Shown here one piece after another: positions 1 through 6,640 of a DNA stretch of 10,523 bases. Under the pieces are notes generated by a model that worked only from the letters and a program-made list of their open reading frames with translations, searched no databases and was not told the DNA's origin. Position 1 is the stretch's first letter. Every line of letters begins with the position of its first letter. A program made the position numbers and the translations under genes. The DNA is from Pseudomonadota bacterium (GTDB lineage: Bacteria; Pseudomonadota; Alphaproteobacteria; Micropepsales; Micropepsaceae). The stretch covers positions 1-10,523 of the forward strand of contig JAKBAU010000106.1 of NCBI GenBank assembly GCA_021808875.1, read 5' to 3'.

Positions 1-2
1 CG

Positions 3-152
3 CCACGCGCCACGCTCAGCCTGCGCCACGACACCGTCTGCGGCCGCGAGATCAGCTTTCTCGTGCAACGCCCCTGGTCACTCGACCCCTTCCGCCGCAA
101 CCCCATCATCGATGATCTGATCCAACACATCGATCAACAACGTTCCTCTTGA
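3..152 (+). CDS. C-terminal end of an unrecognised protein (5' end outside window)
   Basis: Only the last 49 codons are present, read in the frame starting at base 3 and ending with TGA at 150-152. The other two forward frames have stops near bases 111-120, so this is the only one open through to the stop. The fragment is mixed hydrophilic, with a segment reading REISFLVQRPWSLDPFRRNP and a short acidic/amide-rich tail (DDLIQHIDQQRSS). There is no membrane segment. I do not recognise the family. It is not obviously NfeD, the usual partner of SPFH proteins, because it lacks the Gly/Val-rich OB-fold look of the NfeD C-terminus. The stop lies 14 bases before the slipin start, so the two genes are probably co-transcribed. 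Confidence 0.55.
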   Translation, partial: PRATLSLRHDTVCGREISFLVQRPWSLDPFRRNPIIDDLIQHIDQQRSS

Positions 153-154
153 GC

Positions 155-160
155 CTGGAG
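155..160 (+). promoter_or_regulatory. Ribosome binding site for slipin (CTGGAG)
   Basis: CTGGAG sits 6 bases before the ATG at 167. It decides the start in favour of 167 over the in-frame TTG at 149, which overlaps the upstream stop codon and has no comparable site at the right distance. Confidence 0.6.
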
Positions 161-166
161 TCCACC

Positions 167-934
167 ATGAGTTTCAGCTTTGTTCTCATCAGCCTCGCCG
201 TCCTGCTGTTGTTCGCCGGGCTACGCGTCAGCAATCAATACCAGCGCGCCGTCATCTTCCGCCTCGGCCGCCTGCAACGCCTCGCCGGCCCCGGTCTGTA
301 CTGGATCATTCCCAGCCTGGAGTGGCAAATCCAGGTCGATTTGCGCGTCATCACCGCGTCCGTCGATCAGCAGGAGACCATCACCAAAGACAATGTTCCG
401 GTCAAGGTCACCGTCGTCATCTGGTACGCCGTCACCGATCCCATCAAGTCAGTGATCGAGGTGCGCGACGTCGACGCTTCCGTCATCCAGGTGGCACTCA
501 CCACCTTGCGCAACATCATCGGCCGCCACACCCTCGACGATGTGCTCAAAGAGCAGGAGCAACTCGGCCTCAGCATGCGTCAGGCCATCGATACGGCGAC
601 AGAGCCCTGGGGGGTCAAGGTGACGCGCGTCGAGATGCGCAATGTCGAGATTCCCGAGTCGATGCAGCGCGCCATGGCCCAGGAAGCCGAAGCCCTGCGT
701 GAAAAACGCGCTCGCCTGATCAAGGCCGAGGCCGAGCTTGAGGCGTCGATGAAGCTCAAGGAAGCTGCGGGTCTGATCATGGAAAACCCGGCCGGACTGG
801 AACTACGGCGCATGCAGATGATCACCGAAGTCGGCGCCGAACAGAACACCACCACCATCATCATGATGCCGAGCGAGTTCGTCTCGGCGGCGGCGGCGGT
901 GGCGCGTTGGGGCGGCGGTCAGCGCGAGAGCTGA
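167..934 (+). CDS. Slipin / stomatin-like SPFH-domain membrane protein
   Basis: Prokaryotic stomatin homologue of 255 residues, a normal length for bacterial slipins. One N-terminal hydrophobic segment (about residues 2-22) anchors it in the inner membrane. It is followed by the SPFH core, with the typical opening NQYQRAVIFRLGR, a GPGLYWIIP turn, and the block DLRVITASVDQQETITKDN. A charged Ala/Glu/Lys-rich helix follows (about residues 165-200, with EALREKRARLIKAEAELEA), then the conserved tail with QNTTTIIMMPSEF. The family forms oligomeric rings or scaffolds in membrane microdomains and is linked to membrane protein quality control. The substrate of this one is unknown. Slipins often pair with an NfeD protease or OB-fold partner; none is visible, although the gene just upstream is cut by the window edge. 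The near C-terminal end has a run of four GCG alanine codons. It converges with the DUF4337 gene, leaving 9 bases between their stops. The family call is firm; the cellular role is inferred. Confidence 0.93.
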   Translation: MSFSFVLISLAVLLLFAGLRVSNQYQRAVIFRLGRLQRLAGPGLYWIIPSLEWQIQVDLRVITASVDQQETITKDNVPVKVTVVIWYAVTDPIKSVIEVRDVDASVIQVALTTLRNIIGRHTLDDVLKEQEQLGLSMRQAIDTATEPWGVKVTRVEMRNVEIPESMQRAMAQEAEALREKRARLIKAEAELEASMKLKEAAGLIMENPAGLELRRMQMITEVGAEQNTTTIIMMPSEFVSAAAAVARWGGGQRES

Positions 935-943
935 GGCCAACCC

Positions 944-1483
944 TCAACCGAGAAACAAAAAGAAGCCGTCGAGGAAGAAGAACACTCCCACCAAGCCCAC
1001 CGGCAGTGCCGTCCACCAGACTTTACGGATGTCGAGCAGACCGGCGATGGAGTTGAGCAGGATGGCCACCTGTAAAAAGATCACGGCACGACCAAAGGGC
1101 TTGCCGTGACGCTTGGCTTCATCGCGCTGCACTTCGAACAGGTGGGCCTGTTCCTTGACCGCGGCTTTTTCCTTCTTGTATTTCTTCAGCTTCGCCTGCA
1201 GCAGCGCGATGTGTTGCGCGTAAACCTGCGCGGCGGAGCTGTGTGCCAGCATCGTCATCGACTGCAGCTGCAACTGCTCCAGCTGCAGTTCCTGCAGGTG
1301 CTGCTTGAGGCTTTTCGCCTGGTAAAAAGACCACTGATCCGAGGCCTGCGACTGGCTGATCAGGGCAAGGGTGGAATAGCCACCGCCTTTGAAGGTCGAG
1401 AAGGTCGCACATACGGCGAGAAGAACGGTGGCCAGGGCCATGTCATTCTTCCACGCCGGTTTGTCACTTTTTTCTACGCTCAC
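944..1483 (-). CDS. DUF4337-family membrane/coiled-coil protein
   Basis: A 179-residue protein starting at GTG, with an AGGAG site 8 bases upstream (1492-1496). A hydrophobic segment at about residues 14-32 is followed by the family-typical stretch SQASDQWSFYQAKSLKQH. A long Gln/Leu/Lys-rich helix (about 55-125, with LQELQLEQLQLQ and LKKYKKEKAAVKEQ) is probably a coiled coil. Two further membrane segments lie at about 131-150 and 155-178, the last one very rich in Phe. This arrangement and the QASDQW-YQAKS signature match DUF4337, a proteobacterial family of unknown function. The protein is probably an inner-membrane protein with a helical domain between membrane segments. It lies 26 bases downstream of the histidine phosphatase gene on the same strand, so the two are likely one transcript. 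I infer no function beyond membrane association. Confidence 0.82.
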   Translation of the reverse strand: MSVEKSDKPAWKNDMALATVLLAVCATFSTFKGGGYSTLALISQSQASDQWSFYQAKSLKQHLQELQLEQLQLQSMTMLAHSSAAQVYAQHIALLQAKLKKYKKEKAAVKEQAHLFEVQRDEAKRHGKPFGRAVIFLQVAILLNSIAGLLDIRKVWWTALPVGLVGVFFFLDGFFLFLG

Positions 1484-1491
1484 CGCTGCAA

Positions 1492-1496
1492 CTCCT
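1492..1496 (-). promoter_or_regulatory. Ribosome binding site for the DUF4337 gene (AGGAG)
   Basis: On the minus strand AGGAG precedes the GTG start (1483-1481) by 8 bases. This supports the unusual start codon. Confidence 0.6.
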
Positions 1497-1509
1497 GCTC
1501 TTCACGATC

Positions 1510-2118
1510 TCAATGCAGTCCCGGGCAATTCGTCGGCAGATTCTGCAAGCCTTCTTGCTCGTGGCTGAAAACGACATGGTGGCCCGGCCCGATACGCAGA
1601 ACATAGAGACTGTCATAGTCCTGGTCCTGCCACACCGGCACCTGTTGCGGATCCGCTTGCAGGCGGACGAGGAGGAGGCGCGCCAGAGCCTCCCCCCAAT
1701 GATGTTCCCAGGCTACTACCTGCACGCTGGCGGGCGAAGTGAGCAGGCGCGCGGCGAGTGGTTCGATCTGGGTCATGCCTTCGTCGATGTGCACCGGCAG
1801 CCCGGCGGCGATGGCCAAGGGCTCGATCGTCGCCAGCGGCCTGACATAGGCGTAGACATGACCGTGATCGCGTTTGACGACGGCGGGATTGGGCGCGTAG
1901 ACCACCTGCGGCGCGCCATAGCGCGACCACAACAAAGGCACCAGCGCCAAAGACCGGTTGAGCCCCTGGCAATCGAGCTGTCCGAGACCGAGAGCGGGTT
2001 TTTCGGCGTGCCGCATGATGACGATGACGCGATCGCCCGAGGCCGCCATGCTCAAGCAGACCAGCACCGACACCCCTAAGCCTCGCCACCCCAAGCCTCG
2101 CCACATGGATCCGATCAT
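1510..2118 (-). CDS. Exported histidine phosphatase-superfamily protein
   Basis: A 202-residue protein when started at the ATG at 2118, which has AGGAAG 7 bases upstream. The N-terminus looks like an export signal: a basic region containing a duplicated WRGLG block, then a hydrophobic core (VSVLVCLSMAAS, about residues 16-27). The nucleophile motif of the superfamily follows as MRHAEKP (R36, H37). A second conserved basic/acidic cluster is YVRPLATIEP (R93, E99). The late histidine pair AWEHHWGE (H139, H140) supplies the second catalytic His. This combination, with the GLGQL-CQGLNR block, matches a branch annotated only as histidine phosphatase family proteins. The likely reaction is phosphoester hydrolysis in the periplasm through a phosphohistidine intermediate; the substrate is unknown. 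It is the first gene of the minus-strand pair with DUF4337 and is transcribed away from the RND operon. Length is near the normal range for small family members. Confidence 0.85.
   Translation of the reverse strand: MIGSMWRGLGWRGLGVSVLVCLSMAASGDRVIVIMRHAEKPALGLGQLDCQGLNRSLALVPLLWSRYGAPQVVYAPNPAVVKRDHGHVYAYVRPLATIEPLAIAAGLPVHIDEGMTQIEPLAARLLTSPASVQVVAWEHHWGEALARLLLVRLQADPQQVPVWQDQDYDSLYVLRIGPGHHVVFSHEQEGLQNLPTNCPGLH
2075..2104. repeat. 15-bp tandem duplication inside the phosphatase signal peptide
   Basis: Two adjacent 15-base units, 2075-2089 and 2090-2104, differ at one position (CCTAAGCCTCGCCAC against CCCAAGCCTCGCCAC). On the minus strand they encode WRGLG twice in a row at residues 6-15, in the basic N-region before the hydrophobic core. 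The frame is preserved because the unit is a multiple of three. Confidence 0.85.
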
Positions 2119-2125
2119 ATCTAAG

Positions 2126-2131
2126 CTTCCT
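2126..2131 (-). promoter_or_regulatory. Ribosome binding site fixing the phosphatase start (AGGAAG)
   Basis: AGGAAG on the minus strand lies 7 bases before the ATG at 2118. The longer in-frame ATG at 2157 has only a weak AGGTGG about 15 bases away. It would also add a polar stretch in front of the signal peptide. Confidence 0.5.
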
Positions 2132-2146
2132 AGCGTGCGCCCGCAT

Positions 2147-2175
2147 AGCATACGCATCTGCGCTCATTTCGACCA
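2147..2175 (-). promoter_or_regulatory. Possible promoter for the phosphatase-DUF4337 unit
   Basis: On the minus strand, TGGTCG (2175-2170, 3 of 6 consensus) is followed after 17 bases by TATGCT (2152-2147, 4 of 6). Transcription would begin near 2140 and leave a leader of about 22 bases before the ATG at 2118. The match is weak; spacing and position are the main support. Confidence 0.28.
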
Positions 2176-2201
2176 CCTGAGCGCGCATCCTCGGTCAGCG
2201 T

Positions 2202-2218
2202 GTAAGCGAACCGTAAGC
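2202..2218 (+). promoter_or_regulatory. Operator-like direct repeat (GTAAGC, N5, GTAAGC) before the RND operon
   Basis: GTAAGC occurs at 2202-2207 and 2213-2218, 11 bases apart start to start, which is one helical turn. The second copy ends 9 bases before a good -10 element (TAGAAT, 2228-2233) that lacks a recognisable -35. Direct repeats on one DNA face at the -35 position are typical of sites for OmpR/PhoB-class response regulators, such as the Pho box and PmrA box. The match to that layout is what I see; the identity of the regulator is inferred and no regulator gene is in the window. AGCGAA (2205-2210) and TTCGCT (2223-2228) also form an overlapping inverted repeat, so a dyad-binding regulator is an alternative. 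Confidence 0.4.
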
Positions 2219-2227
2219 CTGTTTCGC

Positions 2228-2233
2228 TAGAAT
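2228..2233 (+). promoter_or_regulatory. Likely -10 element of the RND efflux operon (TAGAAT)
   Basis: TAGAAT matches 5 of 6 consensus bases and would start transcription near 2240, about 27 bases before the adaptor ATG at 2267. The bases at the expected -35 position (2205-2210, AGCGAA) do not resemble TTGACA. That suggests a promoter needing an activator bound at the adjacent direct repeat. Confidence 0.42.
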
Positions 2234-2266
2234 GCGGCTTTCTGATCCTTCCGCACAGCAGGTACC

Positions 2267-3433
2267 ATGGTCTCTCGCCGTCTTCGCCACATCCTCCTTC
2301 TTGCCGCCCTCGGCAGCGTCAGCGCCTGCCACTTTGGAACAGCATCGGACGCGAGCACAGCCGCCGCACTACCGACGCCGACGCCGACGAGCGTCACCTT
2401 GAACGCGCCGCAGGCGGCAACGCTGAGTTTTGCCACGGCGACACACCGCACCCTGCAGGACTGGCTCGAAGTGCCAGCACAGATCGACGCCGACGGCGAT
2501 CACAGCCTGCCCGTCTTCAGTCCCTACAATGGCCGCATCATCGCCTGCTACGCCCACCCCGGCGAGCATGTGCAGCGTGGCGCGCCCCTGTTCAGTTTGA
2601 GCAGCCCCGATCTCATCCAGGCCGAGAACACCTATCTCGGCGCGCGCGCCACCCGCCGCCTGACCCAGGCCGCCCTACGGCGCGCTCATCCCCTGCAGGC
2701 GGCCGAGGAAATCGCCGTCAAGGATCTCGAACAGGCGACCGCCGACTTCGCCACGGCGCAGGCGGCGGAGCGTACCGCCCAGCAGACCCTGCTGAGCATG
2801 GGCTTGCCGCCTGCGGCCCTGCGGCGACTGCAAGAAAAAGGCGAGATCACGGCCGCGTTGACCGTCTACAGCCCCCTGTCCGGCCTGATCAGTGACCGCC
2901 AGGCCGCGGTCGGCCTCTTCGTCCAGGCCGGCAATACGCCCGCCCCCTATACCCTGAGCAGCAGCGGACGACTCTGGCTCGATGCCGCCCTACCCGAGGG
3001 CAGCGACGGTGTCCAGGTCGGGGGGCGCTTCAAGGCCAGCACCCTGGCCCATTCCGAACATGACCTGCAAGGCCGCATCGTCTATCGCGCCTTCGCCGAA
3101 GACCCGATCACCCATACCCTGCTGGCGCGAGCCGTGATCGATCACCCGACGCCCGACCTGCACCCGGGTATGTTCGTCAGCATGCGCGTGCAAAATGGCG
3201 CGCCACGCCAGGTCGTGGCGGTGCCCGATGACGCCGTGGTACGCGAACCCGACGGCACGACCAGTGTCTGGACGAGCAGCGATCGCCGTCATTTTGTCGT
3301 GCATACGGTGCACGTCGGTCTGGCGGCCGACGGCTGGACGGAAGTCATCGATGGCTTGCCTGTCGGCAGCCAGGTGGTGACCCTGGGAGCGATCAACCTC
3401 AGCAACATCCTCCACGCCAGCGGAGATGATTGA
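2267..3433 (+). CDS. RND efflux periplasmic adaptor (membrane fusion protein, CzcB/CusB type), lipoprotein
   Basis: A 388-residue adaptor linking the inner-membrane pump to the outer-membrane channel. The N-terminus is a lipoprotein signal with lipobox VSAC (Cys21), then a low-complexity linker containing PTPTPTS. The barrel-sandwich (lipoyl-like) half-motif SPYNGRIIACYAHPGEHVQRG (about residues 87-107, followed by LFSLSSPDLIQAE) leads into an Ala/Gln/Glu-rich helical hairpin (about 120-190). The second lipoyl half follows with VYSPLSGLISDRQAAVG. The beta-barrel and membrane-proximal parts come last, including HPGMFVSMRV and a VPDDAVV strand. There is no evident Met or His cluster of the CusB kind, so metal choice cannot be read here. 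The start is the ATG at 2267, with only a weak CAGG site 4 bases upstream. The stop is 3 bases before the pump gene, so translation is probably coupled. Confidence 0.92.
   Translation: MVSRRLRHILLLAALGSVSACHFGTASDASTAAALPTPTPTSVTLNAPQAATLSFATATHRTLQDWLEVPAQIDADGDHSLPVFSPYNGRIIACYAHPGEHVQRGAPLFSLSSPDLIQAENTYLGARATRRLTQAALRRAHPLQAAEEIAVKDLEQATADFATAQAAERTAQQTLLSMGLPPAALRRLQEKGEITAALTVYSPLSGLISDRQAAVGLFVQAGNTPAPYTLSSSGRLWLDAALPEGSDGVQVGGRFKASTLAHSEHDLQGRIVYRAFAEDPITHTLLARAVIDHPTPDLHPGMFVSMRVQNGAPRQVVAVPDDAVVREPDGTTSVWTSSDRRHFVVHTVHVGLAADGWTEVIDGLPVGSQVVTLGAINLSNILHASGDD
2372..2389. repeat. Three tandem CCGACG units in the adaptor linker
   Basis: Three perfect copies of CCGACG encode PTPTPT just after the lipidated N-terminus of the adaptor. 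This is a flexible-linker region where copy number could vary without breaking the frame. Confidence 0.8.
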
Positions 3434-3436
3434 GGC

Positions 3437-6400
3437 ATGCTCAAGTCCCTGTTGATTCTGACGCTGTCGCGCAGCAATCTCATCATCGGCATTCTCCTGG
3501 TCTTTTTGGCCACGGGACTCAATGCCGTTCATCATCTCAACGTCGAGGCCTACCCGGATCCGGCGCCAGTCATTCTCGAGATCACCGCGCAAGCGCCGGG
3601 ACTCTCGGCCGAAGAGATGGAACGCTACTACACCACGCCCATGGAGATTGGCCTCTATTCGACGCCGGGCATCGCCAACATCCGTTCGACGTCCTTTTAT
3701 GGCCTCAGCTTCGTCCGCGTGACCTTTCGCTACGGCATCGATTACTACTTCGCCTACACGCAAGCCGCCCTCGCCTTGCAGCAGAACGTCAGCCTGCCCA
3801 ACAACCAAGTGGCACAGATTCAGCAGTCCAGTCTGACCGGTGAGATCTATCGTTATCAGGTCGTCGGACCGCCGCACTTTGGCCTGAGCAATCTGCGCAC
3901 GGTGCAGGACTGGGTGGTCGCACGCCGACTCAGCACCATCCCGGGCATCGCCCAGATCAACAGCTGGGGGGGCACGACCAAGACCTTCGACGTCTCCGTC
4001 GATCTGCGCCGCCTGCAGGCCTGGCACCTGAGCATCGCGCAGGTGCTCACCGCCCTCGGCAATGCCAACATCAATGTCGGCGGCCGCGAGATCACCCTCG
4101 GCCAGCAGTCGGTGAACATTCGCGGCATCGGCCTGATCAACGATGGCGGCGACGACGACCTGACACAAGGCACCCGCCTCGATGACATCGAGAACGTCGT
4201 CATCACCCAGAACCACGGTATTCCGGTCCTGGTCAAGGACGTTGCGCGCGTCAGCATAGGCTATTTACCCCGCCTCGGCATCGCCGGTCGCGATCGTCAG
4301 GACGATATCGTCGCCGCCATCGTCGTCATGAGCCGCACCCAGCACACCAACGCCATGATCGCGAAGATCAAGAAGATGGTGCACACCATGAATCACGACG
4401 GCAGCCTGCCCGCCGGCGTGCACATCGTGCCTTATTACGATCGCAGCCAACTGGTGGCGGTGACCACCCATACCGTCCTGCACAATCTGCTGTTCGGGTG
4501 TCTGCTCGTCTTCATCATCCAGTGGCTCTTTCTCGGCGATCTACGTTCTGCCCTGATCGTCGGCTTCAACATCCCCATCGCCCTGCTCTGCAGCACCCTG
4601 ATGCTCTACTGGCGCGGCGAAGACGCCAACCTGCTGTCCATCGGCGCCGTCGATTTCGGTATCATCGTCGACTCGGCGGTCATTCTGGTCGAGAACGTCT
4701 TTCGCAATCTGCAAAAGCCGATCGCCGCCCAGGAAGACCTGCGCCATGCCGATCAGGCCGAAGACGGTCTGGTCGGGCGCCCGAAAAAGCCCTGGAGCCT
4801 GCGTCGCTCCATCATCATGATCTCCGGTCACCAGGTCGGACGCGCGGTGTTCTTCTCGACCCTGATCACCGTCGCCGCCTTCATGCCCCTGTTCACCATG
4901 CAGGGGGTGGAAGGACAGATCTTTGGACCGATGGCGCGCACCTACGCCTACGCCCTGATCGGCGCCCTCATCTCGACCTTCACGTTCACGCCGGTCCTCT
5001 CCGCCTGGATGATGCCGGCTCAGATCACCGAAGTGGAGACCTTTCTGGTGCGCTATTTGCGCCACATCTACGACTTCGTCCTCGATCATGCCTTGCGCCA
5101 CCGCGTCTGGATCGTCACGCTTGCCACCCTCTTCCTGCTCGTCTGCACCTGGCTGGTACCGCGTCTTGGATCGGAGTTTCTGCCCAGCCTGGAAGAAGGC
5201 AATTTCTGGATTCGCGCCGCCATGCCGCCGACGCTCTCCCTCGCCGATGGCACCCGCGCCACCCGCACCATGCGCGACATCCTTCTGCGCCATCCCGAGG
5301 TCATCACCGTCGTCTCACAACACGGCCGTCCGGACAATGGCAGCGATGCCTCGCCGCTGTCCAATGTCGAGCTCTTCGTGCCCCTCAAACCGCAGGCGGA
5401 ATGGCCACACGGTGAGACCAAGGCGAAGCTCACCGAGACTCTGCAAAACGAGTTCAAGCAGGCGCTACCCGGCATCAACTTCAACTTCTCCCAATACATC
5501 CAGGACAATATCGAAGAAGCCCTGTCCGGCGTCAAAGGCGCCAATTCGGTGAAGATCATCGGCCCCAACCTGAGCGAGCTGGAACGTCTCGCCAGCGAGG
5601 TGCAGAGCGCGATGCAGGGAGTAGCAGGCATCACCGACCTCGGCATCTTCCATCTTCTCGGCCAGACCAATCTCGATATTCGCATCGATCGTGCCAGGGC
5701 GGCGCGCTACGGACTGAACAGCGGTGACGTCAATAACGTCATCCAGGCGGCTCTCGGCGGCGCCAACGCCACCACGGTGCTGGAAGGTGACCGGCAATTC
5801 GGTCTCCTCGTGCGTATCCGTAGCGATGAACGCGACAGCCTGCAGAAGATTCGCAATCTGCCGGTGGCCTGGACCGACGCCAATGGCACGACCCGCTACA
5901 CCCCCCTGAGCAGCATCGCCGACATCCGTCTCGATGAGGGCGCTGCCTACATCTACCATGAAGGCACACAGCGCTACATCCCAGTCAAATTCAGTGTCCG
6001 CGGCCGCGACCTCGGCAGCAGCGTCAGCGAAGCGCAGCAACGCATCGCCCAGCGCGTGCATCTGCCTGCCGGCTACCGCATCGTCTGGGCGGGCGAATTC
6101 GAGGACTTGCAGAAAGCCCGACAGCGCCTGGAGATCATGGTGCCGATCAGCTTCGGCCTGATCCTCGCCCTGCTCTACGCCATGTTCAATTCGGTGCGCG
6201 ACAGCCTGCTGGCGCTCGCCGGCATCCCTCTCGCCGCCGCCGGCGGCGTCCTCGCCCTCTATGTGACGCACCTTCCCTTCAGCATTTCGGCGGCGATCGG
6301 TTTCATCTCCCTGTCCGGGGTGTCGGTGATGAATGGCATCCTGGTGCTCTCTTACTACAACCAACTGCATGGCGACGGTATGGAGGCGCGCGCGGCCCTA

Positions 6401-6640
6401 CGCCAGGCGGCCAGCCAGCGCATGCGACCGATGCTGATGACGGCGCTCTCCGCCTGCATCGGTCTGGCCCCAGCCGCCGCCTCGCACGGCATCGGCAGCC
6501 AGGTGCAGCGGCCGCTGGCGACGGTGGTGGTCGGCGGACTGGCGCTCGGCGCCATGCTCATGCTCATCGTTCTGCCGCCTCTGCTGTCCCTGCTGCATCC
6601 CTCCGCCCGTCATGGCCAGGACACGGGAGAGTCGGCATGA
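3437..6640 (+). CDS. Heavy-metal-type RND efflux pump, inner-membrane subunit (CzcA/CusA family)
   Basis: A 1067-residue proton-driven antiporter of the HME-RND branch, full length. One membrane segment at about residues 12-32 precedes the first large periplasmic porter domain. Segments 2-6 then lie at about 345-525, segment 7 at about 555-577, the second periplasmic domain follows, and segments 8-12 lie at about 902-1055. Segment 4 carries DFGIIVDSAVILVEN, placing D406, D412 and E419 exactly as the charged triad D402/D408/E415 required for transport in Cupriavidus CzcA. The usual Gly after the second Asp is Ser here. FMPLFTMQGVEGQIFGPMA and VVSQHGRPDNGSDA are further hallmarks of this branch. 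The cytoplasmic loop between segments 4 and 5 (about 424-470) is long and charged (ADQAEDGLVGRPKKPW). GGAG at 3422-3425 lies 11 bases before the ATG. The stop overlaps the start of the outer-membrane gene (ATGA). Substrate is probably a divalent or monovalent metal ion; which one is not determinable. Confidence 0.94.
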   Translation: MLKSLLILTLSRSNLIIGILLVFLATGLNAVHHLNVEAYPDPAPVILEITAQAPGLSAEEMERYYTTPMEIGLYSTPGIANIRSTSFYGLSFVRVTFRYGIDYYFAYTQAALALQQNVSLPNNQVAQIQQSSLTGEIYRYQVVGPPHFGLSNLRTVQDWVVARRLSTIPGIAQINSWGGTTKTFDVSVDLRRLQAWHLSIAQVLTALGNANINVGGREITLGQQSVNIRGIGLINDGGDDDLTQGTRLDDIENVVITQNHGIPVLVKDVARVSIGYLPRLGIAGRDRQDDIVAAIVVMSRTQHTNAMIAKIKKMVHTMNHDGSLPAGVHIVPYYDRSQLVAVTTHTVLHNLLFGCLLVFIIQWLFLGDLRSALIVGFNIPIALLCSTLMLYWRGEDANLLSIGAVDFGIIVDSAVILVENVFRNLQKPIAAQEDLRHADQAEDGLVGRPKKPWSLRRSIIMISGHQVGRAVFFSTLITVAAFMPLFTMQGVEGQIFGPMARTYAYALIGALISTFTFTPVLSAWMMPAQITEVETFLVRYLRHIYDFVLDHALRHRVWIVTLATLFLLVCTWLVPRLGSEFLPSLEEGNFWIRAAMPPTLSLADGTRATRTMRDILLRHPEVITVVSQHGRPDNGSDASPLSNVELFVPLKPQAEWPHGETKAKLTETLQNEFKQALPGINFNFSQYIQDNIEEALSGVKGANSVKIIGPNLSELERLASEVQSAMQGVAGITDLGIFHLLGQTNLDIRIDRARAARYGLNSGDVNNVIQAALGGANATTVLEGDRQFGLLVRIRSDERDSLQKIRNLPVAWTDANGTTRYTPLSSIADIRLDEGAAYIYHEGTQRYIPVKFSVRGRDLGSSVSEAQQRIAQRVHLPAGYRIVWAGEFEDLQKARQRLEIMVPISFGLILALLYAMFNSVRDSLLALAGIPLAAAGGVLALYVTHLPFSISAAIGFISLSGVSVMNGILVLSYYNQLHGDGMEARAALRQAASQRMRPMLMTALSACIGLAPAAASHGIGSQVQRPLATVVVGGLALGAMLMLIVLPPLLSLLHPSARHGQDTGESA

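Noticed and set aside
149..166. In-frame TTG start for slipin at 149
   Set aside because: It overlaps the previous stop and has no ribosome site at the right distance. CTGGAG 6 bases before the ATG at 167 is a clear site, and the hydrophobic anchor starts right after that ATG.
935..943. Bidirectional terminator between the convergent slipin and DUF4337 genes
   Set aside because: Only 9 bases separate the stops and I see no hairpin with flanking T/A runs there or in the adjoining coding ends.
1513..2079. Plus-strand open frame opposite the histidine phosphatase
   Set aside because: No recognisable domain. The minus-strand frame has the RHAE and EHH catalytic motifs, a signal peptide and a ribosome site.
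2119..2157. Longer phosphatase start at the ATG at 2157
   Set aside because: It adds a polar 13-residue extension before the signal peptide, lacks a well-spaced ribosome site, and would lie upstream of the suggested transcription start.
2990..4216. Long minus-strand open frame (408 codons) antisense to the adaptor and pump genes
   Set aside because: It is a shadow of GC-rich coding sequence. Its product is rich in Asp/Arg/His/Gly without any domain, while the plus-strand adaptor and pump match well-known families throughout.
4498..5415. Plus-strand open frame (305 codons) in another frame inside the pump gene
   Set aside because: Arg/Pro/His-rich low-complexity translation typical of an off-frame read. 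The pump frame is uninterrupted across it.
5465..6370. Minus-strand open frame (301 codons) antisense to the second half of the pump gene
   Set aside because: Same composition artefact. The plus strand encodes conserved RND periplasmic and membrane segments here.
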